From the NCBI GenBank assembly GCA_018228705.1, contig CP073694.1, positions 558,001-622,000 on the forward strand: 64,000 nt of DNA, in the 5' to 3' direction. Both the position numbers and the translations under genes were made by a program. This document shows positions 18,662 to 26,501 of this stretch, one piece after another. The stretch is from Dysosmobacter sp. Marseille-Q4140. GTDB lineage: Bacteria > Bacillota > Clostridia > Oscillospirales > Oscillospiraceae. The notes under the pieces were generated by a model that was not told where the DNA came from, did no database searches, and saw nothing but the letters and a program-made list of their open reading frames with translations. Each line of letters opens with the position of its first letter. Position 1 is the first letter of the stretch.

Positions 18662-19696
18662 TTATCCACCAATTTCTTCTGTCATAATATTCTCTATATA
18701 TGTAGCCATGGCTCTTTGCGAAGCACGATTTGTAGCAACTTTTCCGTGAATAAAGACGAGATTTTCCCACACTGGGTTGGTTTTGCTCCAATCAATATGC
18801 GCCAAATGGCAAAGATGCCTTTCCCATGTATCTGGATATCTTTGAATAATTTGATTACCTCCAGCCCCGATGGCATTAAGGGTGATACTTAAGGTACAAA
18901 TTGTATTTTTTCGCACATCAGAGGACTTGGCCTGACCGTTCTTTACTGCTTTCCAAAAAGGAATATACTGAGATACTTGTTCCCAAAAATGAATTGCTAA
19001 GTTGCATTTCTCCTCCAAACCTAAGTCCAGATCTTTTAATAAGGCTTCCGTGCCGCTACAGATTGCACTTAATGTAAACAGTGCTTTAGATCGGTTGGAT
19101 ATGGAGGTATGTTCTTTTTCGGTCACATCCTGAAAGACATTAACCGTATTAATAACCCGCTTTGCAACAATGGAAGACTCTTCCCGCGAGTTAAAAAGAA
19201 TGTTGATTGATTTTGTAGGACGAATTGCATAGCGGTTAAGATCCGAAAACATTTGCTGGGAATGAGCGAGACCTTCATCGCGATAGAAAACAACGGAGAT
19301 ATGCTCATTCTTTAGCTCGGGGTTCTTTTTTATTGCTTCCGCAATAGCGGCTTGCCGATGCTGCCCGTCATTTATGAGAAACTTGGCACTCATAGAAATT
19401 GTAATGTGACCGAGAAGGGGCTCGTCTTCATTTAATGGAATAAACTCCATGCCACCATCAACGGAAACTGTTATCGAAGAAAACACATAGTCATCGGGGT
19501 TCTCTAAAATGTAATCTCGAATTTCTGGAATCCTGGCACGGTTGAGAATACGCTGTGCCCGAATTTCTGGTGGTAGTTGTTCGTCAACAAACTGAAAGAT
19601 TTTCGGGATCACCTCTAATGGAACCATCGAGGTAAAGTATTCCCTCTTGGCTTGGATACCCTTGACGGCAGGAAACACAAAAGAAGCGGAACTCAA
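18662..19696 (-). CDS. dndB: DndB, DGQHR-domain regulator of phosphorothioation
   Basis: The TTG at 19696 is preferred: AGAGGG lies 8 nt upstream and the protein then begins SSASFVFPAVKGIQAKREY, the usual DndB opening. An in-frame ATG at 19765 would add 23 atypical residues with no ribosome site. The product has 344 residues. A DGQHRQAAIAEAI motif identifies the ParB/DGQHR-like fold. In characterised systems DndB is not needed for the chemistry; it limits modification frequency and represses the dnd promoter. It is first in the operon and nearly abuts dndC. Confidence 0.9.
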   Translation of the reverse strand: MSSASFVFPAVKGIQAKREYFTSMVPLEVIPKIFQFVDEQLPPEIRAQRILNRARIPEIRDYILENPDDYVFSSITVSVDGGMEFIPLNEDEPLLGHITISMSAKFLINDGQHRQAAIAEAIKKNPELKNEHISVVFYRDEGLAHSQQMFSDLNRYAIRPTKSINILFNSREESSIVAKRVINTVNVFQDVTEKEHTSISNRSKALFTLSAICSGTEALLKDLDLGLEEKCNLAIHFWEQVSQYIPFWKAVKNGQAKSSDVRKNTICTLSITLNAIGAGGNQIIQRYPDTWERHLCHLAHIDWSKTNPVWENLVFIHGKVATNRASQRAMATYIENIMTEEIGG

Positions 19697-19720
19697 GAAT
19701 GGCACCCTCTCTATAACGTA

Positions 19721-19732
19721 ATAGTTAACTAT
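19721..19732. promoter_or_regulatory. 12-bp palindrome in the dnd leader, candidate operator
   Basis: ATAGTTAACTAT is a perfect palindrome about 25 bp upstream of the dndB TTG. Because DndB proteins are known to bind and repress their own promoter regions, this is a candidate autoregulatory site. I could not find a convincing -35/-10 pair around it. Confidence 0.35.
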
Positions 19733-19897
19733 AGTACACAGCAAGCCCTGCTGAGGAGCGGTCATAACATATCACATTATAAAGCATCGCGGAAGTCATG
19801 TAAAGAGAGCGGAAGTCTCTTGTTTGTTTGTTTATTGCAAGATACAAACAACAACGAAAAAAGTTATACTTGTAGAGAATAGTGAAGGTCGCTATAC

Positions 19898-19922
19898 TTG
19901 GTATATGGATTACTTATACCAA
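19898..19922. repeat. inverted repeat upstream of the NUDIX gene
   Basis: TTGGTATA and TATACCAA flank a 9-nt spacer in the A/T-rich divergent region between dndB and the NUDIX gene. The site has the form of a dimeric repressor operator but could be chance in an A/T-rich stretch. The rest of 19740-19970 holds T-rich and TATACTTG repeats and no gene. Confidence 0.3.
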
Positions 19923-19970
19923 CGATTATCCATGTGCAAATATCTATCAATCTGTAAAATGGGTGAGTAA

Positions 19971-20366
19971 ATGACCGAAGTAGTTGCGGCCCTGATCTGG
20001 AATCAGGACAAGTTTATGATTTGCCAGCGCCCGGCCCACAAGGCCAGAGGGCTGCTGTGGGAGTTTGTGGGCGGTAAGGTAGAGCCAGGAGAAATCAAGG
20101 AGCAGGCTCTCATCCGGGAATGTCAGGAGGAACTGGCGGTCACATTGGATGTGGGCGAGGTATTCATGGATGTGATTCATGAATACCCCGATCTGACGGT
20201 CCATCTGACACTGTTCCATGCCACTATCCGGGAGGGCGTCCCCCAGAAACTGGAGCATAATGACATCCGTTGGATCACGGTGGATGAGATTGATCAATTT
20301 GAGTTCTGCCAAGCAGATGAAGAAATTTTAATAAGACTAAAGCAATCCAAGGGGCGGAAAGATTAG
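19971..20366 (+). CDS. NUDIX hydrolase, MutT/8-oxo-dGTP diphosphatase type
   Basis: 131 residues. The NUDIX box is complete: GKVEPGEIKEQ followed by RECQEEL, near residues 38-60. Small MutT-type enzymes hydrolyse oxidised or otherwise non-canonical nucleoside triphosphates, but substrate cannot be read from the sequence. GGGTGAG precedes the ATG. It opens a three-gene cluster with an SGNH hydrolase and a rhodanese lipoprotein, located just beside the dnd operon and transcribed away from it. Confidence 0.85.
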   Translation: MTEVVAALIWNQDKFMICQRPAHKARGLLWEFVGGKVEPGEIKEQALIRECQEELAVTLDVGEVFMDVIHEYPDLTVHLTLFHATIREGVPQKLEHNDIRWITVDEIDQFEFCQADEEILIRLKQSKGRKD

Positions 20367-20426
20367 GCGAAAGTCTCATTAACCACATTAGGGAATGCGA
20401 ACATACGGAGAAAGGAAAAGCGCAGG

Positions 20427-20960
20427 ATGAATATCATCTGCTTCGGCGACTCTAACACCTACGGCTACGATCCCCGTGGCTATTTCGGCGGGCGCTATGA
20501 CGCAGACAACCGGTGGGTGGACATCCTGGCTGCGGAGAGCGGATGGACGATCTCTAACATGGGACAAAACGGTCGCGAGATTTCATCCGCCGCTCCAGAC
20601 TTCTCTGCTGACACGGAGTTGCTGATCGTCATGCTCGGAACCAACGATCTGCTCCAGGGCAGAAGCCCGGAGCAGGCGGCTGAAAAGTTGGAGCGATTTC
20701 TTGCGGCTGTTCCGTTAGACCGAAGCAAGATTTTGCTGATCGCACCGCCACCGGTGGCCTTGGGCGCGTGGGTACCCAGCCCACAGCTCATTGATGGCTC
20801 CCATACCTTCGCCCGATGCTGCAAAGCCCTGGCGGAGCGGCTGGGTGTCCGCTTTGCTGACGCTGGGAAATGGGACATCCCTCTGGCCTATGACGGCGTA
20901 CACTTCACAGAGCAGGGGCACAAAGCCTTTGCCGCTGGACTTTTGGAGGAACTGAAATGA
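20427..20960 (+). CDS. SGNH/GDSL-type hydrolase
   Basis: 177 residues with all four SGNH blocks: GDSNTYG (catalytic Ser) near residue 7, the Gly block NMGQNG, GTND, and the Asp-His block DGVHFTEQGH near the C-terminus. No signal peptide is visible, so it is probably a cytoplasmic esterase or acyl hydrolase of unknown substrate. Its stop overlaps the next start by 4 bp (ATGA). Confidence 0.85.
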   Translation: MNIICFGDSNTYGYDPRGYFGGRYDADNRWVDILAAESGWTISNMGQNGREISSAAPDFSADTELLIVMLGTNDLLQGRSPEQAAEKLERFLAAVPLDRSKILLIAPPPVALGAWVPSPQLIDGSHTFARCCKALAERLGVRFADAGKWDIPLAYDGVHFTEQGHKAFAAGLLEELK

Positions 20961-21337
20961 AACGAATTATCCCTTTCCTGCTTGCCCTTTTCCTGCTGAC
21001 CGGATGTGGCGGGACTTCTGCCGACAGCTCCTACCAGCAGATCACCCAGGAAGAAGCCAAAGAGATGATGGACACCCAGGAGGTCATCATACTGGATGTG
21101 CGGGAGCAGGACGAGTACGATAGCGGCCACATCTCCGGCGCTGTGCTGCTGCCAGTGGGTACCATTGACGAAACGACTGCTGCTGAGGTGATCCCTGAGA
21201 AGGATTCCACGGTGCTGGTCTACTGCCGCAGTGGAAACCGCAGCAAGACAGCCTCCTCCACACTGGCCGAGTTGGGTTATACCAACATCTACGAATTTGG
21301 CGGCATTAATACCTGGCCTTATGAAACAGAGCAGTAG
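20957..21337 (+). CDS. rhodanese-domain lipoprotein
   Basis: 126 residues. The N-terminus is a lipoprotein signal (MKRIIPFLLALFLLTGCGG, lipobox LTGC). The rest is a single rhodanese domain with the active-site loop VYCRSGNRS. It should be anchored outside the membrane and transfer sulfane sulfur there, or serve in redox sensing. It is coupled to the SGNH gene by a 4-bp overlap. Because it is exported it is unlikely to feed sulfur to the neighbouring Dnd enzymes. Confidence 0.85.
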   Translation: MKRIIPFLLALFLLTGCGGTSADSSYQQITQEEAKEMMDTQEVIILDVREQDEYDSGHISGAVLLPVGTIDETTAAEVIPEKDSTVLVYCRSGNRSKTASSTLAELGYTNIYEFGGINTWPYETEQ

Positions 21338-21404
21338 GGCGGGCAGAGGTCTCAAGTGGCACAAAATATGTGCCGCCTAAACAAAGAAATAGCCGCAGGA
21401 GCAT

Positions 21405-21879
21405 ATGGACAGCGGCACAAGAGCGGGCGATACACCCTTGCATCAGGCGCTCCGTGAAGCCCTTGGCAAACTGCCTGGTCAATGCAGACTGTTATGGAAG
21501 ACAGGGCTTGGTCATCATCAAAAAGTGGTGGTATCCCCGCCATCTTCCGCGTCTGGCGCGAGCAGGGCTGGAGAGAGCCTGTCATAGAAGAGTCCTTTGA
21601 GCCGGATAGAACGGTTCTGTCATTATCGCTACTCAAAAAAGAAAGTAGCGATAAACAAGTAGCGATAAAAAGCGGCGATAAAGGAGCAAAAACAGCCGCT
21701 CAGAAAATTGCATCCTTGAATATCTTACCGATCATGCTTCTGCAAAGTGCTCGGACATTTCCAATATGCTTGGTGTTAAAGACGCACGCGCAAGACGGAT
21801 GCTCGGTGAGATGATCGTTGAAGAAACGATTGTTACCGAGGGCGGCAATCGGAACCGCATATATAAGCTGAAAGCATAA
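21405..21879 (+). pseudogene. decayed AlbA_2-type ATP-binding/transcriptional regulator
   Basis: Pieces of one protein are found in several frames. PLHQALREAL is read in one frame, ANCLVNADCYGRQGLVIIKK in the next, then SGGIPAIFRVWREQG with PDRTVLSLSL, then a winged-helix tail SDISNMLGVKDARARRM ending RNRIYKLKA at the TAA at 21877. These match the C-terminal half of the AlbA_2-domain (Schlafen-like) regulator family as I know it, broken by at least two frameshifts and an internal deletion. It lies at the left edge of the mobile element, or is an older passenger. The 200 bp after it hold no gene that I can see. Confidence 0.7.
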
Positions 21880-22080
21880 GGTAACCGTGCGGTGTAACTT
21901 CTGGATTGAAGTATTTGTTATTTTGCTTGCGGGACAACACCAAAATTATAGAATGGAATGGTCGGGGAAATTTTTGAAACGAAGAATTCGCTAACCAGGA
22001 GCGGGTGGTAATTGCGAAAATCGCAATTACCACTCTGCACACCGCAACCAAAAGCATATTCAGAAAGGTGAGGTGACCAG

Positions 22081-22782
22081 ATGGCAGACAGAAAAATCCG
22101 CGCAGGCTACTACCGGCGGTACGACGGCAAGTTGATCTATCTGGTCACGGCGGCCAAGGATGCGGAAACCGGTGAGGAGACGGTCATCCTGCGCTCCTAT
22201 TCTTTTTCTGAGGTTCCGCAGTACTTCACAATGAGCAAGAAATCCTTCTGCGCGTTCGTGGAGGTGAACGGCGAGCAGAAGGCCAGGTACAAGCGGGTCA
22301 CCAATATGAAGATCACCGAGGCAGTCATCTCCAATCTTGCCGAGGACGGTATGCGCGGGCCGATTCGCAAAAAGAGAGCGGAGCGGGATGCTGAATACGA
22401 CTCCCGCGTCTATCAATCTGCGCCTACCTACCTCACATACGCCAAAGACCTCTGCGAGAACTATCGTTTCGATTCGGCCAAGTATCGTCTCTGCATGAAC
22501 GAGAAGCGGTATGCCGCCATCACCCGAAGTGACTTTGCCAAACTGAAAGAGGACATACAGTTTCTGGACAACGCGCTGAAGACGGTGCTGCAGGATCACC
22601 AAGCGTACTTCCAGGAGCGGTTCGTGAACGGCCTGTCTATCCGCAAGTACGCGGAAGCCCATCAGCTGAACCGCGGCAGCGTCGACTATCTGCAAAAGAA
22701 ACTTCTGACTGCTCTGGCGCAGCTTCTGAAAGAGCGGGATGAAGCAGACGGGATCTGTCGCCTGCGGTCCAAAACAACTTGA
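22081..22782 (+). CDS. sigma-factor-like HTH protein of the mobilizable element
   Basis: 233 residues. The N-terminal 100 residues are basic, with a KIRAGYYRRYDGKLIYLVT opening. The C-terminal 60 residues carry a sigma-70 region-4-like helix-turn-helix (GLSIRKYAEAHQLNRGSVDYL). Proteins of this build are common in Clostridia integrative elements. GAAAGGTGAGG precedes the ATG. Likely a regulator of element genes; its target is unknown. It is followed by an intrinsic terminator. Confidence 0.65.
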   Translation: MADRKIRAGYYRRYDGKLIYLVTAAKDAETGEETVILRSYSFSEVPQYFTMSKKSFCAFVEVNGEQKARYKRVTNMKITEAVISNLAEDGMRGPIRKKRAERDAEYDSRVYQSAPTYLTYAKDLCENYRFDSAKYRLCMNEKRYAAITRSDFAKLKEDIQFLDNALKTVLQDHQAYFQERFVNGLSIRKYAEAHQLNRGSVDYLQKKLLTALAQLLKERDEADGICRLRSKTT

Positions 22783-22800
22783 TACACTTACATCAGGACG

Positions 22801-22832
22801 AGAGCGTCTGCTGAATGGCAGGCGCTCTTTTT
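22801..22832 (+). terminator. intrinsic terminator after the sigma-like gene
   Basis: AGAGCGTCTGC and GCAGGCGCTCT pair (one G-T wobble) around a 6-nt loop and run into a T tract. It separates the sigma-like gene from the mobilization genes. Confidence 0.8.
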
Positions 22833-22893
22833 CTGTCAATTTTATGTCAGCCCGCTATATGGTTCGGCTAAGTAGTGAGGGGGTATTTTCAAA

Positions 22894-22965
22894 ATGAATT
22901 TTGAAGAACGGTCAATCGAGAATACACAGTTGCTCTTCGGTGAGGTGATGCCCGTGTCTGAATGA
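22894..22965 (+). CDS. possible 23-residue leader peptide
   Basis: A short frame (MNFEERSIENTQLLFGEVMP then VSE) with GAGGGGG about 10 nt before its ATG. It lies between the terminator and the HTH replication-type gene. It could be a leader peptide or small element protein. Evidence is only the ribosome site and the acidic, codon-like sequence. Confidence 0.35.
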   Translation: MNFEERSIENTQLLFGEVMPVSE

Positions 22966-23027
22966 GGAAGTGTATGTGTGGCTAATGATGTTCGTGCTGC
23001 AAACGAAGAAAGGACAGGAGGTGCTGT

Positions 23028-23615
23028 ATGAAGTTCCGGCAGTGGCCCAAACGCGATCCCTGCAAAAACTATTTTCTGGTTCCCAACGAAGTGTTTCACA
23101 TCGGCCTCAGTCATCCGGAGATCTCGATCTACTGCTATCTGCTGAGCATCGAGGACAGAGAAACCTATCAGTGCTATCCCAGCTACAAGACCATCGGCAA
23201 GGCGCTGGGAATGTGCGAAAACACGGTCAGCAAGTATGTGCGCAGCCTGGAGGAGAAAGGTCTCATCCGCACCGAGCCGACCATGATACGGAGCAAGGAC
23301 GGCAGGCCGCTCAACGGAAACCTGCTCTACACCATCTGCCCCATCCAGGCGGCGGTGGAATCGTTCTATGAGCGGCAGTTCCGGCAGCTGGAGGAGGATA
23401 CCGCCCGTCAGAGGGCGGCGGAGCGTCTGGCGGAATCCGCCCGCAGAAGCCCACAGAACGCCCTGTGTGCACCTTTGGGCGAGCGTGCGGGGGTGGATAC
23501 CCCCTCGGGCGTGGAGAACGAATTTGGACCGACTTCGGGGGCGTTTCCAGAGATGCCTCCCGAATCGCTTCCGGGGATGGAGGAAAAAGCGGGGACGAAG
23601 GAAAAAGCAGGATAA
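23028..23615 (+). CDS. winged-helix replication-initiator-like protein
   Basis: 195 residues. The N-terminal half is a MarR/DnaD-like winged helix: SHPEISIYCYLLS, then YPSYKTIGKALGMCENTVSKYVRSL and GLIRTEP. The C-terminal half is low complexity and acidic with EEKAG and KEKAG. Such proteins (RepA_N/helix_turn_helix type) begin the replication-mobilization block of small Clostridia elements. AGGAGG lies before the ATG. A decayed homologue of its C-terminal part is present at 44403-44706. Replication function is inferred from family and context. About 180 bp with no convincing gene follow, including a GC-rich hairpin near 23655. Confidence 0.7.
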   Translation: MKFRQWPKRDPCKNYFLVPNEVFHIGLSHPEISIYCYLLSIEDRETYQCYPSYKTIGKALGMCENTVSKYVRSLEEKGLIRTEPTMIRSKDGRPLNGNLLYTICPIQAAVESFYERQFRQLEEDTARQRAAERLAESARRSPQNALCAPLGERAGVDTPSGVENEFGPTSGAFPEMPPESLPGMEEKAGTKEKAG

Positions 23616-23794
23616 AGACCTGGCGTCGCAAGCGCCGCCCGGTCGGCCACTTCTGCCCGCAGTGCGGGCAGTTTCGGGGGGACGAAAGATGGCGTCTTTG
23701 ACAGGCAGAAAAGATGCCGTTGGCGTCAGCTTTCTCCCAAAGCCCCATATTGCAGGCTTTTCACAGATGTCTGATAGAAAAAAGGAGGAATTGA

Positions 23795-24229
23795 ATGAGC
23801 AATGAAACCAAAGAGCGTTTCCCGCTGCGGATGAAGCCGGAAACCAGCCGGAGACTGGAGCAGTGGTACGCTGCCGACAACTGCCGAAGCAAAAACGAGT
23901 TTGTGGAAAAGGCCATCAACTTCTATGTGGACTATCTGGAAACTCAGGACAACCAATCCCTGCTGCCCACGGTGCTCCAGGCTACGCTGGACGGCAGACT
24001 GGGTCGGCTGGAGGATCACATCGCCAGGCGGGAGTTCACCAGAGAGGTGGAGCTGGATCTTCTCATCGGGATCATCGCGGATGCGGTGGAGGTAGACCGG
24101 GATGATCTGAAGCGCAGACGAGCGGTGAGCGTTCGGAATGTGAGAGCCACCAACGGACTCATCTCTCTTGAGAAGCGTGCACGCTCCGCCGGGGAGCCGG
24201 ACTGGGATGATGACGAATGGCAAGACTGA
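23795..24229 (+). CDS. ribbon-helix-helix mobilization accessory protein
   Basis: 144 residues. The N-terminus RFPLRMKPETSRRLEQWY and KNEFVEKAINFYVDYL has the shape of a ribbon-helix-helix DNA-binding domain. The tail is acidic (DWDDDEWQD). It overlaps the relaxase gene by 13 bp, which fits a relaxosome accessory (MobC-like) that binds oriT. No oriT could be assigned with confidence. Confidence 0.72.
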   Translation: MSNETKERFPLRMKPETSRRLEQWYAADNCRSKNEFVEKAINFYVDYLETQDNQSLLPTVLQATLDGRLGRLEDHIARREFTREVELDLLIGIIADAVEVDRDDLKRRRAVSVRNVRATNGLISLEKRARSAGEPDWDDDEWQD

Positions 24230-26157
24230 TTCTGAAAAGTCCCTACATCAAAAGCACAGGCGGCGCTGCCGGGTACCTCCGCTACATCGCAACCCGGGAG
24301 CGGGTAGAAATTCTTCCGGATGACCGTCCGCCCACACGCAAGCAGGAGCAGCTCATCGCAAAGCTGGTGAAAGACTTCCCGGACACCAAAACCCTCTACG
24401 AGTATGGGGACTACCAGACCAAGCCCACCAAGGCTACAGCCTCTGCCTTCATCAGCCTGGCGCTGGAATCCAACTGGGGTGCGCTCCATCAGTCGGAGCA
24501 GTATATGAAGTACATTGCCACCCGGCCCCGGGCGGAGCGCCTCGGTTCCCACGGGCTGTTCGGCGACAGCGACGGCGTATCGCTGGAAAAGGCGATGGAG
24601 GAACTGGAGCAGTACACCGGCAATGTGTGGGCGCACATCATCTCTCTCAAGCGGGAGGACGCGGCGCGTCTGGGCTTCGACAACGCCGCGGCGTGGAGAA
24701 ATCTCATCCGCGCCCACCGCAACGAGATCGCGGCGGCGATGAAAATACCGCCCGCAGACTTCCGTTGGTACGCGGCCTTCCACGATGAGGGGGAGCATCC
24801 GCACGTCCACATGATGGCCTGGTCGGTCAAACCCGGACAGGCCTACCTATCCAAAGAGGGCATCCGTCAGATTAAATCCAGGCTGACCAACGACATCTTT
24901 CGGAACGAGATGCTCCACCTCTACGAGCAGAAGTCGGAGTCCCGGGACGAGCTGGTGCGGCAGGCGCGGCGGGCCATGCTGGAGCTGGTGCAGGCGATGC
25001 GGGATGGCCTGTGCGACCACCCGGAGGCTGAGCAGCTCATGCAGGAGCTGGCGGCGGGGCTTGGGACAGTCAAGGGAAAGAAGTCCTACAGCTACCTTCC
25101 CAAGCGGCTCAAGCAGCTGGTGGACGAGATCGTGGACCAGATGGAGCGGCTTTCTATGGTGCGCCAGTGCTATGACCAGTGGCTTTTGCTCCAGGGAAAG
25201 GTGGACAGCTACTACCATGATAAGCCCCGGGAGCGGCGCCCGCTGTCCAAGGAGAAAGAGTTTCGGCAGATCAAAAATGCCGTCATTCGGGAAGCGGAGC
25301 GGCTGCGGCTGGGCCAAATCACCTTCGAGGACCAGGACATGGGCCAGCGGGACGAGCCGGATCAGTTTCAAAATGCGCCCTATGCCTACTGGACGCTGCG
25401 GGAGGTCATTCGAAATGAAGAGCTGACACTGGAGGAGCGGAGCGGCGCGGTATCGGAGCTGGAAAAGCTGGCCAAGGGCGGCGACCGATACTCTCAATAC
25501 CTGCTGGGTAAGCTCTGGCGGGACGGCCCTCTGCTGATCCCCGACGGAGAGGAAGCCCGGTATTGGTTCGAACAGGCCGCCCGGCAGGGTCATCCGGCGG
25601 CGCAGTATGCCCTCGCCAAGCTGTACCTCTCCGCCGATCTGGAGGTGCGGGACACCGCGCGGGGCATGGACTGGCTGCGCACCGCCGCGGCAGGCGGAAA
25701 CAGCTGGGCCATGTACCGCCTGGGCAAGGAGCTGCTCCGTGGCGAAATCATGGAACAGGATATGGCGGGCGCGGTGGAGTGGTTCACCCGTTCCGCCGAG
25801 GGCGGGAACCCCTATGCCCAGTATCTGCTGGGCAAGCTGTACCTCATGGGAAAGGAAGTGCCCCAGGATGAGGAGCAGGCAATCCTCTGGCTGACCCGGT
25901 CGGCGGAGCAGGGAAACGAATACGCCCGGTACCTTCTGGATCACAGGGAGGAACAGCGCCCGCCCGATGTGATGCTGGCGGTGACGCGGCTGCTCTACCA
26001 CATGAGCCGGGTGTTCCAGGATAACTCCATCCCCAAGTCCCGCCCTGGCGGCATCCAGATCGACCGCAAGCGGCTCAGAAAGCTGCGGGAGAAGAAAATC
26101 GCCCAGGGCCACAAGCCGGATGACCATGAGGAGCAGTGGCCTGAAATGACCATGTAA
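24217..26157 (+). CDS. MobP-type relaxase with Sel1-like repeats
   Basis: 646 residues. The N-terminal 270 residues are a MobP3-like relaxase: the metal-binding HPHVHM motif lies in FHDEGEHPHVHMMAW near residue 195, preceded by WAHIISLKREDA. After a helical linker come at least five Sel1-like repeats (GDRYSQYLLGKL, GHPAAQYALAKLY, GNSWAMYRLGKEL, GNPYAQYLLGKLY, GNEYARYLL) between about residues 425 and 580. A conserved basic tail (QGHKPDDHEEQ) ends the protein. It nicks oriT and pilots the DNA strand during mobilization by a helper conjugation system. No T4SS genes are nearby, so the element is mobilizable only. A decayed homologue at 43498-44290 lacks the Sel1 block. Confidence 0.85.
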   Translation: MARLILKSPYIKSTGGAAGYLRYIATRERVEILPDDRPPTRKQEQLIAKLVKDFPDTKTLYEYGDYQTKPTKATASAFISLALESNWGALHQSEQYMKYIATRPRAERLGSHGLFGDSDGVSLEKAMEELEQYTGNVWAHIISLKREDAARLGFDNAAAWRNLIRAHRNEIAAAMKIPPADFRWYAAFHDEGEHPHVHMMAWSVKPGQAYLSKEGIRQIKSRLTNDIFRNEMLHLYEQKSESRDELVRQARRAMLELVQAMRDGLCDHPEAEQLMQELAAGLGTVKGKKSYSYLPKRLKQLVDEIVDQMERLSMVRQCYDQWLLLQGKVDSYYHDKPRERRPLSKEKEFRQIKNAVIREAERLRLGQITFEDQDMGQRDEPDQFQNAPYAYWTLREVIRNEELTLEERSGAVSELEKLAKGGDRYSQYLLGKLWRDGPLLIPDGEEARYWFEQAARQGHPAAQYALAKLYLSADLEVRDTARGMDWLRTAAAGGNSWAMYRLGKELLRGEIMEQDMAGAVEWFTRSAEGGNPYAQYLLGKLYLMGKEVPQDEEQAILWLTRSAEQGNEYARYLLDHREEQRPPDVMLAVTRLLYHMSRVFQDNSIPKSRPGGIQIDRKRLRKLREKKIAQGHKPDDHEEQWPEMTM

Positions 26158-26178
26158 GCGGCGCAGAAAATGCGCCGC
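26158..26178. repeat. GC-rich hairpin after the relaxase gene
   Basis: GCGGCGCA and TGCGCCGC enclose a 5-nt loop directly after the relaxase stop. No T tract follows, so it is more likely an mRNA-stabilising or processing hairpin than a terminator. A sequence of similar layout, GGCAC-loop-GTGCC followed by an AAACAAAGAA run, occurs near 21358. Confidence 0.45.
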
Positions 26179-26226
26179 AAAACAAAGAATAAAATCCCTT
26201 CCACAAGAAGGGTAGAAAGGAATCCA

Positions 26227-26445
26227 ATGAAACGATCCAAGTACAACTCTTTCAATGAACTTCCTCTAATGCTGACCGTGCAGGATGTGGCCGATGTGCT
26301 GGGCATCGGACTGGCCCACGCCTACGAGGTTGCCCACCGGCAGGATTTCCCCACCATCACCCTGGGCAGCCGGATCATCGTCCCCCGTGATAAATTCATG
26401 GCATGGATCGACGAGCAGGCGGCCCAAAAGACGGAAATATTTTAG
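26227..26445 (+). CDS. excisionase-like HTH protein
   Basis: The ATG at 26227 follows GAAAGG; the frame opens earlier (26170) without a ribosome site. 72 residues: a MerR/excisionase-type winged helix with LMLTVQDVADVLGIGLAHAYE and a C-terminal IIVPRDKFMAWIDEQ. Encoded 56 bp before the integrase, so it is very probably the element's recombination directionality factor. Confidence 0.8.
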   Translation: MKRSKYNSFNELPLMLTVQDVADVLGIGLAHAYEVAHRQDFPTITLGSRIIVPRDKFMAWIDEQAAQKTEIF

Positions 26446-26501
26446 TGGCTATTTCAAAGATTCTGTGGTATTTGTTTGTGTTGCAAAAGGAGGGATGAGC
26501 A

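Noticed and set aside
20957..21337. Rhodanese as sulfur donor for Dnd
   Set aside because: It carries a lipoprotein signal and should lie outside the cell, while DndA provides sulfur inside.
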